In this document: piece by piece, positions 33,411 through 41,148 of the stretch | Position numbering within the stretch: position 1 is the stretch's first letter | How the letters are laid out: every line of letters begins with the position of its first letter | Source of the DNA: Enterobacter ludwigii | GTDB lineage: Bacteria > Pseudomonadota > Gammaproteobacteria > Enterobacterales > Enterobacteriaceae | DNA length: 64,000 bases | Direction: 5' to 3' | NCBI GenBank assembly: GCA_900068845.1 | Contig: CEFQ01000010.1 | Location: forward strand, 963,442-1,027,441 | The notes under the pieces: model-generated | What the model saw: only the letters and a program-made list of their open reading frames with translations | The model's database searches: none | What the model was told of the DNA's origin: nothing | Program-made: the position numbers and the translations under genes

Positions 33411-34610
33411 GTGAAGCCACAGCCAAAACCCCCCGCACCCGCCATCATTACGCTCGGATTGGTGCAAATCCTGTCATGGGGCGGATCCTTTTATTTAATG
33501 GCGGTGATGGCCAATCCCATCGTGGCGGAAACCGGTTGGTCACAACAATGGGTGTACGGTGCGCTGTCGCTCGGCATGTTAGTTTCCGGCCTGCTGGCGC
33601 CGTTAACTGGTCGGCTGATTTTTCGTTCTTATGGTCGCGCATTGTTGGCGGCGAGCGGGGCGGTAATGGCGCTGGGTTTGGTGATTATGGGGCTGAGCCA
33701 TAATCTACCGCTGTTTTTATGTGCCTGGCTGATTATCGGCATAGGTATGGCGATGGGATTATACGACGCGCTGTTTGCAACGCTCGGCACGCTGTATGGC
33801 GGCCAGGCGCGCGGCGCGATTACCGGCATCACGCTGATCTCTGGTTTCTGCACCACGTTAGTGTGGCCAGGCACCGCGCTGCTGATTCACTGGCTGGATT
33901 GGCGCGGTGCCTGTTTTGCTATCGCTGGACTGCTGTGCATTTCGGTGTTACCCGCCTATTTATATGCGCTGCCTGCGCCCGAAAGGAAAGTTGCCAGCGC
34001 CAAACCCACGTCTTCCGCTGATGGCAACGAACTCGCACCTACGCTGTTCTGGCTGCTGTGCAGCATTTTTACCCTCGCGTCGGTAATCATGACGGCAATC
34101 TCCGTGCAGCTGATCACCTTGCTACAAGCCAGCGGACATACGCTGGCCTCGGCTCTCGCCATCAGCGCAATTCTCGGTCCGTGTCAGGTGGCTTCGCGCA
34201 TCGTTGATATCGCCTTTAAGCGCGGACATCCCATCTGGACCACTTTTTTCTCGGTGGGATTGGTGGCGCTCGGTTTACTGCTGCTGACCTGTTATCCGCA
34301 GTTTGCCGTGCTCAGCATGGTGCTGTACGGCGCCGGAAATGGTTTGCGTGCCATTGTGCGGGGAACTTTACCGCTGGTGATGGTCAAACCAGAGGCTTAT
34401 GCAATTGTGGTGGGCCGCATGGCGCGTCCCGCATTGATTGGACAAGCGCTGACGCCGCTGTTTTGCGGCTATGTGTTTCAGCACCTTGGTGGCAATGCGA
34501 CGTTGTGGATATTGTGCCTGCTGGCGTTGGTCAACGTGCTGTTGGTGATGGTGTTGAAACAGAAATTGCCGCATGCCAGCCCACCATCGGCAAGGGGAGT
34601 GATAAATTAA
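33411..34610 (+). CDS. MFS transporter
   Basis: Major facilitator permease, 399 residues from the GTG at 33411, with about twelve hydrophobic helices. It opens APAIITLGLVQILSWGGSFYL, a start typical of MFS proteins annotated as CynX/NimT- or MhpT-like, and ends in a short polar tail. GTG 33411 was chosen because GGAAAA lies upstream; ATG 33384 is an alternative adding 9 residues and lacking a clear site. The substrate is unknown. The Ter site lies 130 bases upstream and the probable oqxR downstream; no operon partner is evident. Confidence 0.8.
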   Translation: MKPQPKPPAPAIITLGLVQILSWGGSFYLMAVMANPIVAETGWSQQWVYGALSLGMLVSGLLAPLTGRLIFRSYGRALLAASGAVMALGLVIMGLSHNLPLFLCAWLIIGIGMAMGLYDALFATLGTLYGGQARGAITGITLISGFCTTLVWPGTALLIHWLDWRGACFAIAGLLCISVLPAYLYALPAPERKVASAKPTSSADGNELAPTLFWLLCSIFTLASVIMTAISVQLITLLQASGHTLASALAISAILGPCQVASRIVDIAFKRGHPIWTTFFSVGLVALGLLLLTCYPQFAVLSMVLYGAGNGLRAIVRGTLPLVMVKPEAYAIVVGRMARPALIGQALTPLFCGYVFQHLGGNATLWILCLLALVNVLLVMVLKQKLPHASPPSARGVIN

Positions 34611-34768
34611 GCAGCCTGTGCGTTTCCGCCCAGTAAAATGGTGAATACGTGCCAGGATCACCGGCGTTGGCTTCTAAAAAGCAACAGTGTTTGTTATATT
34701 TATTGCTCATTGATCACTCACTGTCGCGGCATAAAAACAACCAGATAACCGCAACTCAGGATATTGAA

Positions 34769-35254
34769 ATGCTTGATTACCGCTTCCCGACAGCTTTGCA
34801 GATGGTTTTGAGCGTAGCGATGGCGGAGCAACTGGGCAAACGCTCGACCAGCGCCATATTGGCGTATGGTCTTGAAGCGAACCCCAGTTTCATTCGGAAA
34901 CTTATGGTTCCGCTCACGCGTGACGGCATTATCGTCTCGACACTTGGCCGCACCGGCTCGATTCACCTGGGCCGCCCGGCTGCGGAGATCACACTGCGTG
35001 ACATTTATACGTCGGTGATCGAAGACAAAAAACTCTGGGCGTCGCGTCCAGACGTGGCACCGCGTTGTCTGGTCAGTGCCAACCTGTGTTGGTACTTCAA
35101 ATCGATAGCTGAAGAGGCGGAAGAGGCCTCGCTGAAAGTCCTGGAAACCCGCACCGTAGCGGATGCGCTGGCCGAACTGAAGCATAATGACACCAGCAAC
35201 TGCGAAGAACTGCCCGATCTTGAACTCGCCGATCTGTGCAAAAAAGGCCGCTAA
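34769..35254 (+). CDS. oqxR: Rrf2-family regulator, probable OqxR repressor of oqxAB
   Basis: Rrf2-type winged-helix regulator, 161 residues. The DNA-binding half reads FPTALQMVLSVAMAEQ, GLEANPSFIRKLMVPLTRDG and STLGRTGSIHLGRPAAEITL. The C-terminal half has cysteines in PRCLVSANLCWYF and two more near the end, so a redox or metal-responsive role is possible, but the classic IscR CX5CX5C set is not present. ATG 34769 has AGGA 7-8 bases upstream. It is convergent with oqxB; in Klebsiella a regulator named OqxR lies at this place beside oqxAB. The OqxR name rests on context and remembered similarity. Confidence 0.75.
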   Translation: MLDYRFPTALQMVLSVAMAEQLGKRSTSAILAYGLEANPSFIRKLMVPLTRDGIIVSTLGRTGSIHLGRPAAEITLRDIYTSVIEDKKLWASRPDVAPRCLVSANLCWYFKSIAEEAEEASLKVLETRTVADALAELKHNDTSNCEELPDLELADLCKKGR

Positions 35255-35271
35255 AACCGCACCAATCCCGT

Positions 35272-35298
35272 AAGGTCGCCACTCATGGCGACCTTTTT
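35272..35298 (+). terminator. Class B REP acting as terminator of oqxR
   Basis: AAGGTCGCCA-CTCA-TGGCGACCTT followed by TTTT, 18 bases past the oqxR stop. The palindrome belongs to the class B REP family seen at 20680 and 51107, here serving as a rho-independent terminator. Confidence 0.8.
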
Positions 35299-35318
35299 TA
35301 TTGCCCGAACTCCAGCCA

Positions 35319-35348
35319 TAAAAAAATCCGGGCACATCGGCCCGGATT
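35319..35348 (-). terminator. Terminator of oqxAB
   Basis: AATCCGGGC-ACATCG-GCCCGGATT preceded on the plus strand by a run of A, so the minus-strand transcript ends in a U-run. It lies 20 bases past the oqxB stop. Confidence 0.85.
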
Positions 35349-35368
35349 GTTCACTTCACACTTCACTT

Positions 35369-38300
35369 TTACGCGGTCTGCACTTCCGTTTGAGGCTGTT
35401 TGCGCGTCACTAGCTTACGCAGCGTCACATAGAATACCGGCGTCAGGAACAGGCCAAACAGCGTCACGCCCAGCATGCCTGAGAACACGGTAATCCCGGT
35501 TACGCCGCGCACTTCGGCGCCGGCACCTTCACCCAGAATCAGCGGAATTGTACCGGCGATAAAGGCAATCGAGGTCATGACGATCGGACGCAGACGCAGA
35601 CGACAGGCTTCCAGCGCCGCATCAACAATGCTCTTGCCCTGCATCTCCAGCTCGCGCGCAAACTCGACAATAAGAATCGCGTTCTTACACGCCAGCCCCA
35701 TCAACACCACCAGCCCAACCTGCACAAACACGTTGTTATCGCCGCCGGTGAGCCACACGCCAACCAGCGCAGAGAGCATGGTTACCGGCACAATCAGAAT
35801 CACCGCCAGCGGCAAGGTCCAGCTTTCATACAGCGCCGCCAGCACCAGGAACGCCAGTAAAACCGCGACCGGGAAAACGATTAGCGCGGTATTGCCCTGC
35901 GTTGATTGCTGATAGCTCAGGTCGGTCCATTCAATGTTCATGCCGTTCGGCAGCACCTGCGTGGACATCTCTTCCAGCTTCTGCATCGCCTGCGCCGAAG
36001 AGAGCACGCGCGGATCGGCATCGCCAATCAGGTCCGCCGCAGGATAGCCATTGTAGCGAATCACCGGATCCGGGCCGTAGGTAGTGGTGATATTCACCAT
36101 GCTACCAATCGGCACCATTTCGCCGCGATCGTTGCGGGTGCGCAGATTGCCTATATCCTGCACGCTATCGCGGAAATCGCCGTCCGCCTGCGCCATCACG
36201 CGCCAGGTACGACCAAACTTATTGAAATCGTTAACGTAAGACGATCCCAGATAGGTTTGCAACGTACTGAACAGCTCGGTCAAAGATACGCCTTGCGCTT
36301 TGGCTTTATCACGATCTACCTGCACATCCAGTTGTGGCACGTTGGCCTGATAGGATGAAATCGGGAACATCATGCCCGGCGTCTGCAATACCGCTCCCGT
36401 CAGGGTATTGATGGCCGTTTGCAGCGCACCGTAACCCAGGCCCGCACGATCCTGCACATACAGCGAATAACCGGAGCCTTGTCCCAGACCCAAAATCGGC
36501 GGTGGCATAATCGAGAAGCCAAAGCCTTGCTGGATTTTCGAGATTTTTGCGTTGATCTCGGCATTGATTTCCGCCGCGCTGCGCGTGCGCTCGTTGAACG
36601 GTTTCAGGCCGAAGAACACCGTGCCGGTATTCGGCGTGTTGGTGAACTGCAACGCATTCAGGCCGGGGAAAGCAACCGAATAGGCTACGCCTTCGGTGTT
36701 CATGCCGATTTCACTCATCTTGCGAATCACTTCATCGGTACGTGCCAGCGACGATCCTTCCGGCATCTTCACGCCGCCAATCAGATACAACTTATCCTGG
36801 GTCGGAATAAAGCCGCCCGGCACGGTGTGGAACATAAAGCCTGCACCCGCCAGCAGCAGCACGTATACGCCAAACACCGCGCCACGGCGCCGCAAGGTTT
36901 TGCCGACCAGCGATTCATACCCATCCGAACTGCGCTGGAAGAAGCGGTTAAACGGTCGGAACAGCCAGCCGAGCAGGCGATCGATAATGCGCGTCGGCAT
37001 ATCCTTCGCGGCATCATGCGGCTTCAGCAGCAGCGCCGCCAGCGCCGGTGACAGTGTCAGCGAGTTGATGGCGGAAATTACCGTGGAAATAGCAATCGTC
37101 ACTGCAAACTGCTTATAGAACTGACCGGTCACACCGGACAAAAACGCCATCGGCACGAATACCGCACACAGCACCAGCGCAATGGCGATAATCGGTCCTG
37201 ACACCTCGCGCATCGCCTGATGCGCCGCCGCCGTCGGCGACAAGCCTTGCTCGATATTACGTTCGACGTTCTCCACCACCACGATGGCGTCATCCACCAC
37301 GATGCCGATCGCCAACACCAGCCCGAACAAGCTTAAGGTATTGAGCGAGAAGCCCAGCAGATAGAGGATACTGAAAGTACCGACCACCGAAACCGGCACC
37401 GCCAGCAGTGGGATGATCGAGGCGCGCCAGGTTTGCAGGAACAGAATCACCACCAACACCACCAGCACAATCGCTTCGAACAGCGTTTGCACTACGGCGC
37501 GAATCGAATCACGCACGAACACGGTGGGGTCGTAAGGCGCAGCCCACTGCACATCGTCCGGGAAGCGGGTTGCCAGTTCGGCCATTTTGTCGCGCACCGC
37601 ATTCGACAGGTCGATGGCGTTGGCACCCGGTGCCTGGAAGATACCAATGCCGACCGCATCTTTGTTGTTCAACTGCGAACGCAATGCGTAGCTGCCGGAA
37701 CCCATCTCAATACGCGCCACGTCACGCAGGCGCACCAGCGTGCCGTCGTCAGCGGTTTTCAGGATGATATTGCCAAACTGCTCTTCACTTTCAAGACGGC
37801 CTTGGGTGTTAATCGACAGCAGAAAATCACTCTGTTTCTTCAGCGGCTCTGCGCCAAGCTGGCCGGCAGAAACCTGTACGTTCTGCTCCTGCATCGCGTT
37901 GACCACATCGGAAGCGGTCAAGCCACGCGCCGCCACCTTATTGGGATCGAGCCAGACGCGCATCGCGTATTCACCGGCACCGAAGATCTGAATCTGACCC
38001 ACGCCCGGCAGACGTGCCAGTTCATCTTTCACCTTCAGCGTGGCGTAGTTACGCAAATAGAGTGAATCGTATTTACCGTGCGGCGAGAACATGTGCACCA
38101 CCAGCGTCAGCGTCGGCGACATTTTCTGCGTGGTGAGGCCCAGTTGCCGTACTTCTTCTGGCAGACGCGCTTCGGCCTGCGCCACGCGGTTCTGCACCTG
38201 AACCTGCGCCTGATCCGGATCGGTACCCGGACGGAAGGTCACGGTGGTGACCAGCACGCCATCGGAACCGGCCACGGACTTCATGTACATCATGTTTTCC

Positions 38301-38521
38301 ACCCCGTTGATGGCTTCTTCCAGCGGCGTGGCCACGGAATCGGCAATCACTTTGGGGTTGGCGCCAGGGTATTCCGCGCGCACCTGCACGCTGGGTGGCA
38401 CCACGTTAGGATATTCACTGATCGGCAGCAGCGGAATGGCGATCAGTCCGGTGGTAAAGATCAGAATCGACAGCACCGCAGCGAAGATCGGGCGGTCGAT
38501 AAAAAAGCGGGAGAAATCCAT
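35369..38521 (-). CDS. oqxB: OqxB-like RND multidrug efflux pump
   Basis: Inner-membrane proton-driven RND pump, 1050 residues, twelve predicted spans and two large periplasmic loops. The start MDFSRFFIDRPIFAAVLSIL and long stretches such as GLVLAIGIVVDDAIVVVENV and GLACKNAILIVEFAREL are close to the Klebsiella/plasmid OqxB protein. The proton-relay pair Asp-Asp (near residue 410) and the lysine of GLACKN (near 945) are present. It follows oqxA by 18 bases. OqxAB exports quinolones, quinoxalines, chloramphenicol and other compounds. It is chromosomal here, with no mobile element nearby. Confidence 0.93.
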   Translation of the reverse strand: MDFSRFFIDRPIFAAVLSILIFTTGLIAIPLLPISEYPNVVPPSVQVRAEYPGANPKVIADSVATPLEEAINGVENMMYMKSVAGSDGVLVTTVTFRPGTDPDQAQVQVQNRVAQAEARLPEEVRQLGLTTQKMSPTLTLVVHMFSPHGKYDSLYLRNYATLKVKDELARLPGVGQIQIFGAGEYAMRVWLDPNKVAARGLTASDVVNAMQEQNVQVSAGQLGAEPLKKQSDFLLSINTQGRLESEEQFGNIILKTADDGTLVRLRDVARIEMGSGSYALRSQLNNKDAVGIGIFQAPGANAIDLSNAVRDKMAELATRFPDDVQWAAPYDPTVFVRDSIRAVVQTLFEAIVLVVLVVILFLQTWRASIIPLLAVPVSVVGTFSILYLLGFSLNTLSLFGLVLAIGIVVDDAIVVVENVERNIEQGLSPTAAAHQAMREVSGPIIAIALVLCAVFVPMAFLSGVTGQFYKQFAVTIAISTVISAINSLTLSPALAALLLKPHDAAKDMPTRIIDRLLGWLFRPFNRFFQRSSDGYESLVGKTLRRRGAVFGVYVLLLAGAGFMFHTVPGGFIPTQDKLYLIGGVKMPEGSSLARTDEVIRKMSEIGMNTEGVAYSVAFPGLNALQFTNTPNTGTVFFGLKPFNERTRSAAEINAEINAKISKIQQGFGFSIMPPPILGLGQGSGYSLYVQDRAGLGYGALQTAINTLTGAVLQTPGMMFPISSYQANVPQLDVQVDRDKAKAQGVSLTELFSTLQTYLGSSYVNDFNKFGRTWRVMAQADGDFRDSVQDIGNLRTRNDRGEMVPIGSMVNITTTYGPDPVIRYNGYPAADLIGDADPRVLSSAQAMQKLEEMSTQVLPNGMNIEWTDLSYQQSTQGNTALIVFPVAVLLAFLVLAALYESWTLPLAVILIVPVTMLSALVGVWLTGGDNNVFVQVGLVVLMGLACKNAILIVEFARELEMQGKSIVDAALEACRLRLRPIVMTSIAFIAGTIPLILGEGAGAEVRGVTGITVFSGMLGVTLFGLFLTPVFYVTLRKLVTRKQPQTEVQTA

Positions 38522-38539
38522 AAAAGGCAGTCTCGAAGG

Positions 38540-39694
38540 TTATTGAGCGGAGCGCATCGCCACCGGTTGAGCGGTCACCGGCATGCCAGGCATAAAGACT
38601 TTCTGCAAGCCGTTAACGATGACCTTGTCGCCGGGTTTCAGGCCCTGCTGCACAATGCGCAGACCATCGGCTAACTCACCGGCCTGAATGTCGCGGCGCT
38701 GGGCTTTGCCTTGCGCATCGACCACGTAAACGTATTTACGATCCTGATCGGTTAGCACGGCTTTATCGTCAATCAACAGCGCAGTGAAATCAGCGCTGCC
38801 CGGCAAGCGCACGCGTGCAAACAGGCCCGGCGTGAACTGACGCTGCTGATTATCCAGCGAGGCGCGCATGCGAATGGTGCCGGTGCTGGCGGTCAGTTGG
38901 TTATCAAGGAAATCCACGGTGCCGCGATGCGGAAAACCCTCTTCGCCGGTCAGCGCCACTTCCACCGGCAGCGAACCGCGATTTTCGCCTTTACGCGCCA
39001 TCGCCTGATAATGCAGATAGGTTGCTTCATCCACGTCGAAGTAGACGTACATGCGATCCTGCGAGACTAAGGTGGTCAGCACGCTGGCACTGTCGCCGGC
39101 GGTAACCAAATTACCGGTGGTAATCATCGCACGGCTAGCGCGACCTTCAATCGGCGCGGTAACGCGGGTGAAATCGAGGTTGAGCTGCGCCATATCCACC
39201 GCAGCTTGCGCGGATAATACGCTGGCCTGCGCCTGATTGGCCGCAGAACGACGCTGTTCCCACTCTTCGCGTGAAACGACATTGGTGCCAATCAGCTTAT
39301 CGGTACGCGCCGATTCACTGCGTGCCAGCGTGGCCTGACTACGCGCATTGGCCAGCTCGGCCTGCGCCTGTTCCAGCGTGGCGCGATAGGTGCGATCGTC
39401 AATGGTGAACAGCACCTGACCTTTTTTCACTTCTTCGCCTTCACGATAATTGACCTGATCGATATAGCCTGAAACGCGCGGACGCAGCTGCACGCTCTGC
39501 ACCGCTTCGAAGCGGCCATTAAAGCTATCCCATTGGCTAACTTTCTGTTCTACCACCTGCGCGACACTCACTTCGGGCGGCGGTGGCGGGGCATTTTGCG
39601 CCACACCGCGATCGCAACCGGCCAGCAGGCTTCCCAGCAACATCACTCCTGACAGGCTTACCGCCCGACGAACCCCATTTATTTGCAGATGCAT
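38540..39694 (-). CDS. oqxA: OqxA-like periplasmic adaptor (membrane fusion protein)
   Basis: Periplasmic adaptor linking OqxB to an outer-membrane channel (probably TolC, not encoded here). It has 384 residues. An N-terminal lipoprotein signal with lipobox SLLAGC is followed by VAQNAPPPPPEVSVAQVVEQ and the barrel-sandwich lipoyl segment QLRPRVSGYIDQVNYREGEEV. A long coiled-coil hairpin around QAQAELANARSQATLARSE leads into the beta-barrel and membrane-proximal domains. ATG 39694 gives the proper lipoprotein start; a longer reading adds 49 unsupported residues. It is first in the oqxAB operon and divergent from the AraC-type gene. Confidence 0.93.
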   Translation of the reverse strand: MHLQINGVRRAVSLSGVMLLGSLLAGCDRGVAQNAPPPPPEVSVAQVVEQKVSQWDSFNGRFEAVQSVQLRPRVSGYIDQVNYREGEEVKKGQVLFTIDDRTYRATLEQAQAELANARSQATLARSESARTDKLIGTNVVSREEWEQRRSAANQAQASVLSAQAAVDMAQLNLDFTRVTAPIEGRASRAMITTGNLVTAGDSASVLTTLVSQDRMYVYFDVDEATYLHYQAMARKGENRGSLPVEVALTGEEGFPHRGTVDFLDNQLTASTGTIRMRASLDNQQRQFTPGLFARVRLPGSADFTALLIDDKAVLTDQDRKYVYVVDAQGKAQRRDIQAGELADGLRIVQQGLKPGDKVIVNGLQKVFMPGMPVTAQPVAMRSAQ

Positions 39695-39988
39695 TGTTGT
39701 TATTCCGCTTTGGTGAATAAAGAAAGGAGACGTACGAAAAATCTGCAACTTTGAAGATTGCATTAAAACGCGATGAGTGTAGGCTTGTGCAAACTGCAAC
39801 TGCAAGAATATCTGATACACTTTATGTGCGGTTTTGATCATTGCGTTGCACAGCGAGCAAAGCCCCTACATGCTGTGCGGCATTTAATGTACTAATAAAA
39901 CTTGCATTAAATGGCAACATCGGTCACCCTTAAAGTGTAATTGCAACTGATACTGATACTGTTCGCCGAGGCGACGGGAGAGAATGGC
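39695..39988. promoter_or_regulatory. Divergent oqxA / rarA control region
   Basis: A 294-base AT-rich gap with repeated short words. TGCAACT occurs at 39744-39750, 39795-39801 and 39942-39948. TTGCATTAAA occurs at 39758-39767 and 39902-39911, 144 bp apart. These are candidate binding sites for the Rrf2 regulator or for the MarA/SoxS-like activator (marbox-type). No assignment can be made by eye alone. Confidence 0.45.
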
Positions 39989-40336
39989 ATGATGAGCGAC
40001 GCATTTATTCACGATCTAATCGACTGGATTGATAACAACATTGAAGCACGTCTGGATCTGGACACCGTAGCAGGGCGCGCTGGCTACTCGAAGTGGCACC
40101 TTCAGCGGATGTTCAAAGAGCACACCGGCTATCCACTGGGTGAATACATCCGTAACAAGAAATTGAAAAAATCGGCCGACCGTTTGACCACCAGCAACGA
40201 GCCGATTCTCAACGTCGCGATTTCACTTGGTTTCGATTCACAGCAGTCGTTTAACCGCAGCTTCAAACGCCAATATGGCGTAGCGCCGGGAGCATGGCGT
40301 CGTCACGCCGCGCCAACCGCCAGCGCAATGCAGTAA
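39989..40336 (+). CDS. rarA: Small AraC/XylS-family activator (RarA/SoxS/MarA-like)
   Basis: DNA-binding-domain-only AraC-type activator, 115 residues, with two helix-turn-helix motifs: VAGRAGYSKWHLQRMFKEHTG and LNVAISLGFDSQQSFNRSFKRQ. The size matches MarA, SoxS and the Klebsiella/Enterobacter RarA, which lies divergent from oqxAB and activates it. Start at ATG 39989 after GGGAG; the next ATG (39992) is also possible. The symbol here means the AraC-type efflux activator, not the E. coli replication gene of the same name. It ends before a GGGCCAGC hairpin. Confidence 0.75.
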   Translation: MMSDAFIHDLIDWIDNNIEARLDLDTVAGRAGYSKWHLQRMFKEHTGYPLGEYIRNKKLKKSADRLTTSNEPILNVAISLGFDSQQSFNRSFKRQYGVAPGAWRRHAAPTASAMQ

Positions 40337-40346
40337 CACCCCGCCA

Positions 40347-40365
40347 GGGCCAGCTTTGCTGGCCC
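40347..40365 (+). terminator. Hairpin downstream of rarA
   Basis: GGGCCAGC-TTT-GCTGGCCC, a perfect 8-bp stem 10 bases past the rarA stop, without a U-run. Probable 3' mRNA structure or weak terminator before the ribonuclease gene. Confidence 0.5.
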
Positions 40366-40437
40366 GCGTTACTTTCCGCTGTAAATTCACTGCTCTAAAT
40401 CTGCTACTATCGTCGTCCTGTTATTCAGGATGTCACT

Positions 40438-40872
40438 ATGTCGAAGAAACTTTGGATTGCCTTAATTCTGATCCTGGCCGCGATGTGGCTCGGGTTAAAA
40501 CCGCACTTGTCCAACAAATGGGCAAAAAGCCACCCCGATATTTCGCAACTCACCGATGCCAATACCGTGGCGCGTTGGCTGCAACAACATCATCAATTAC
40601 CTCCTCTCTATCTCACCAAAGGTGAAGCGCGTCATCAGGGCTGGAATCCAGGCAAAGGCAACTTGTGCGAAGTCTTGCCCGGTCGCGCCATTGGTGGCGA
40701 TCGCTTTAGTAATCGTGAAAGACGGTTGCCGATGCAGCCGGGTAGACAATGGTATGAAGCCGACGTCAATTACGATTGCGGTCACCGCGATGCCGATCGT
40801 CTGCTTTACTCTTCCGATGGCCTGATTTTCCTCACCACCGATCACTATCGCAGCTTCAAACAGGTGCCTTAA
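40438..40872 (+). CDS. Barnase-type ribonuclease with N-terminal export/anchor helix
   Basis: Guanyl-preferring microbial ribonuclease of the barnase (N1) family, 144 residues. A hydrophobic helix at residues 5-20 (LWIALILILAAMWLGL) suggests export or anchoring. Family motifs are YLTKGEARHQGW, GKGNLCEVLPGRAIGGDRFSN, WYEADVNY and DRLLYSSDG. The catalytic set aligns with barnase: E107 (barnase E73), R117 (R83), R121 (R87) and H136 (H102). AGGATG precedes the ATG. The barstar gene begins 2 bases downstream, the classic toxin and inhibitor pair. A role in competition or nutrient scavenging is inferred. Confidence 0.93.
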   Translation: MSKKLWIALILILAAMWLGLKPHLSNKWAKSHPDISQLTDANTVARWLQQHHQLPPLYLTKGEARHQGWNPGKGNLCEVLPGRAIGGDRFSNRERRLPMQPGRQWYEADVNYDCGHRDADRLLYSSDGLIFLTTDHYRSFKQVP

Positions 40873-40874
40873 CC

Positions 40875-41147
40875 ATGTTGACGCTCCATTTTGACTTCCA
40901 ACACTTGCCGGACCGCCAGGCGTTTTATCGCGCGCTGGCGCAGCAAAGCGCTTGCCCGATGGATTTTGGCAATAATCTGGATGCCATGTGGGATTGGCTA
41001 ACCGGCGGTATGGCGCTGCCTGCGACGTTCTATCTGGTGCATGCCGATGACGCCAGCAAACGTGGCGAGTTTGCGCCATTGCTGGCGCTGCTTGAAGAGG
41101 CGCAGCAGCAGTTGCAAGGCGAGCTGCGCCTGGTACGAGAGGCGTAA
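40875..41147 (+). CDS. Barstar-family ribonuclease inhibitor
   Basis: Cytoplasmic inhibitor that should protect the cell from the adjacent barnase-like enzyme, 90 residues, the usual barstar length. Matching elements are the acidic helix region around MDFGNNLDAMWDWLTGG, which includes the Asp residues that plug the barnase active site, and FAPLLALLEEAQQQLQGELRL. The start is 2 bases after the ribonuclease stop. Its stop is one base from the end of the convergent srfC gene, so no terminator separates the two operons. Confidence 0.93.
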   Translation: MLTLHFDFQHLPDRQAFYRALAQQSACPMDFGNNLDAMWDWLTGGMALPATFYLVHADDASKRGEFAPLLALLEEAQQQLQGELRLVREA

Positions 41148-41148
41148 A

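Noticed and set aside
35369..39694. Recent plasmid or transposon origin of oqxAB
   Set aside because: No insertion sequence, integrase or composition break is visible around it, and both regulators are present, as in chromosomal loci.
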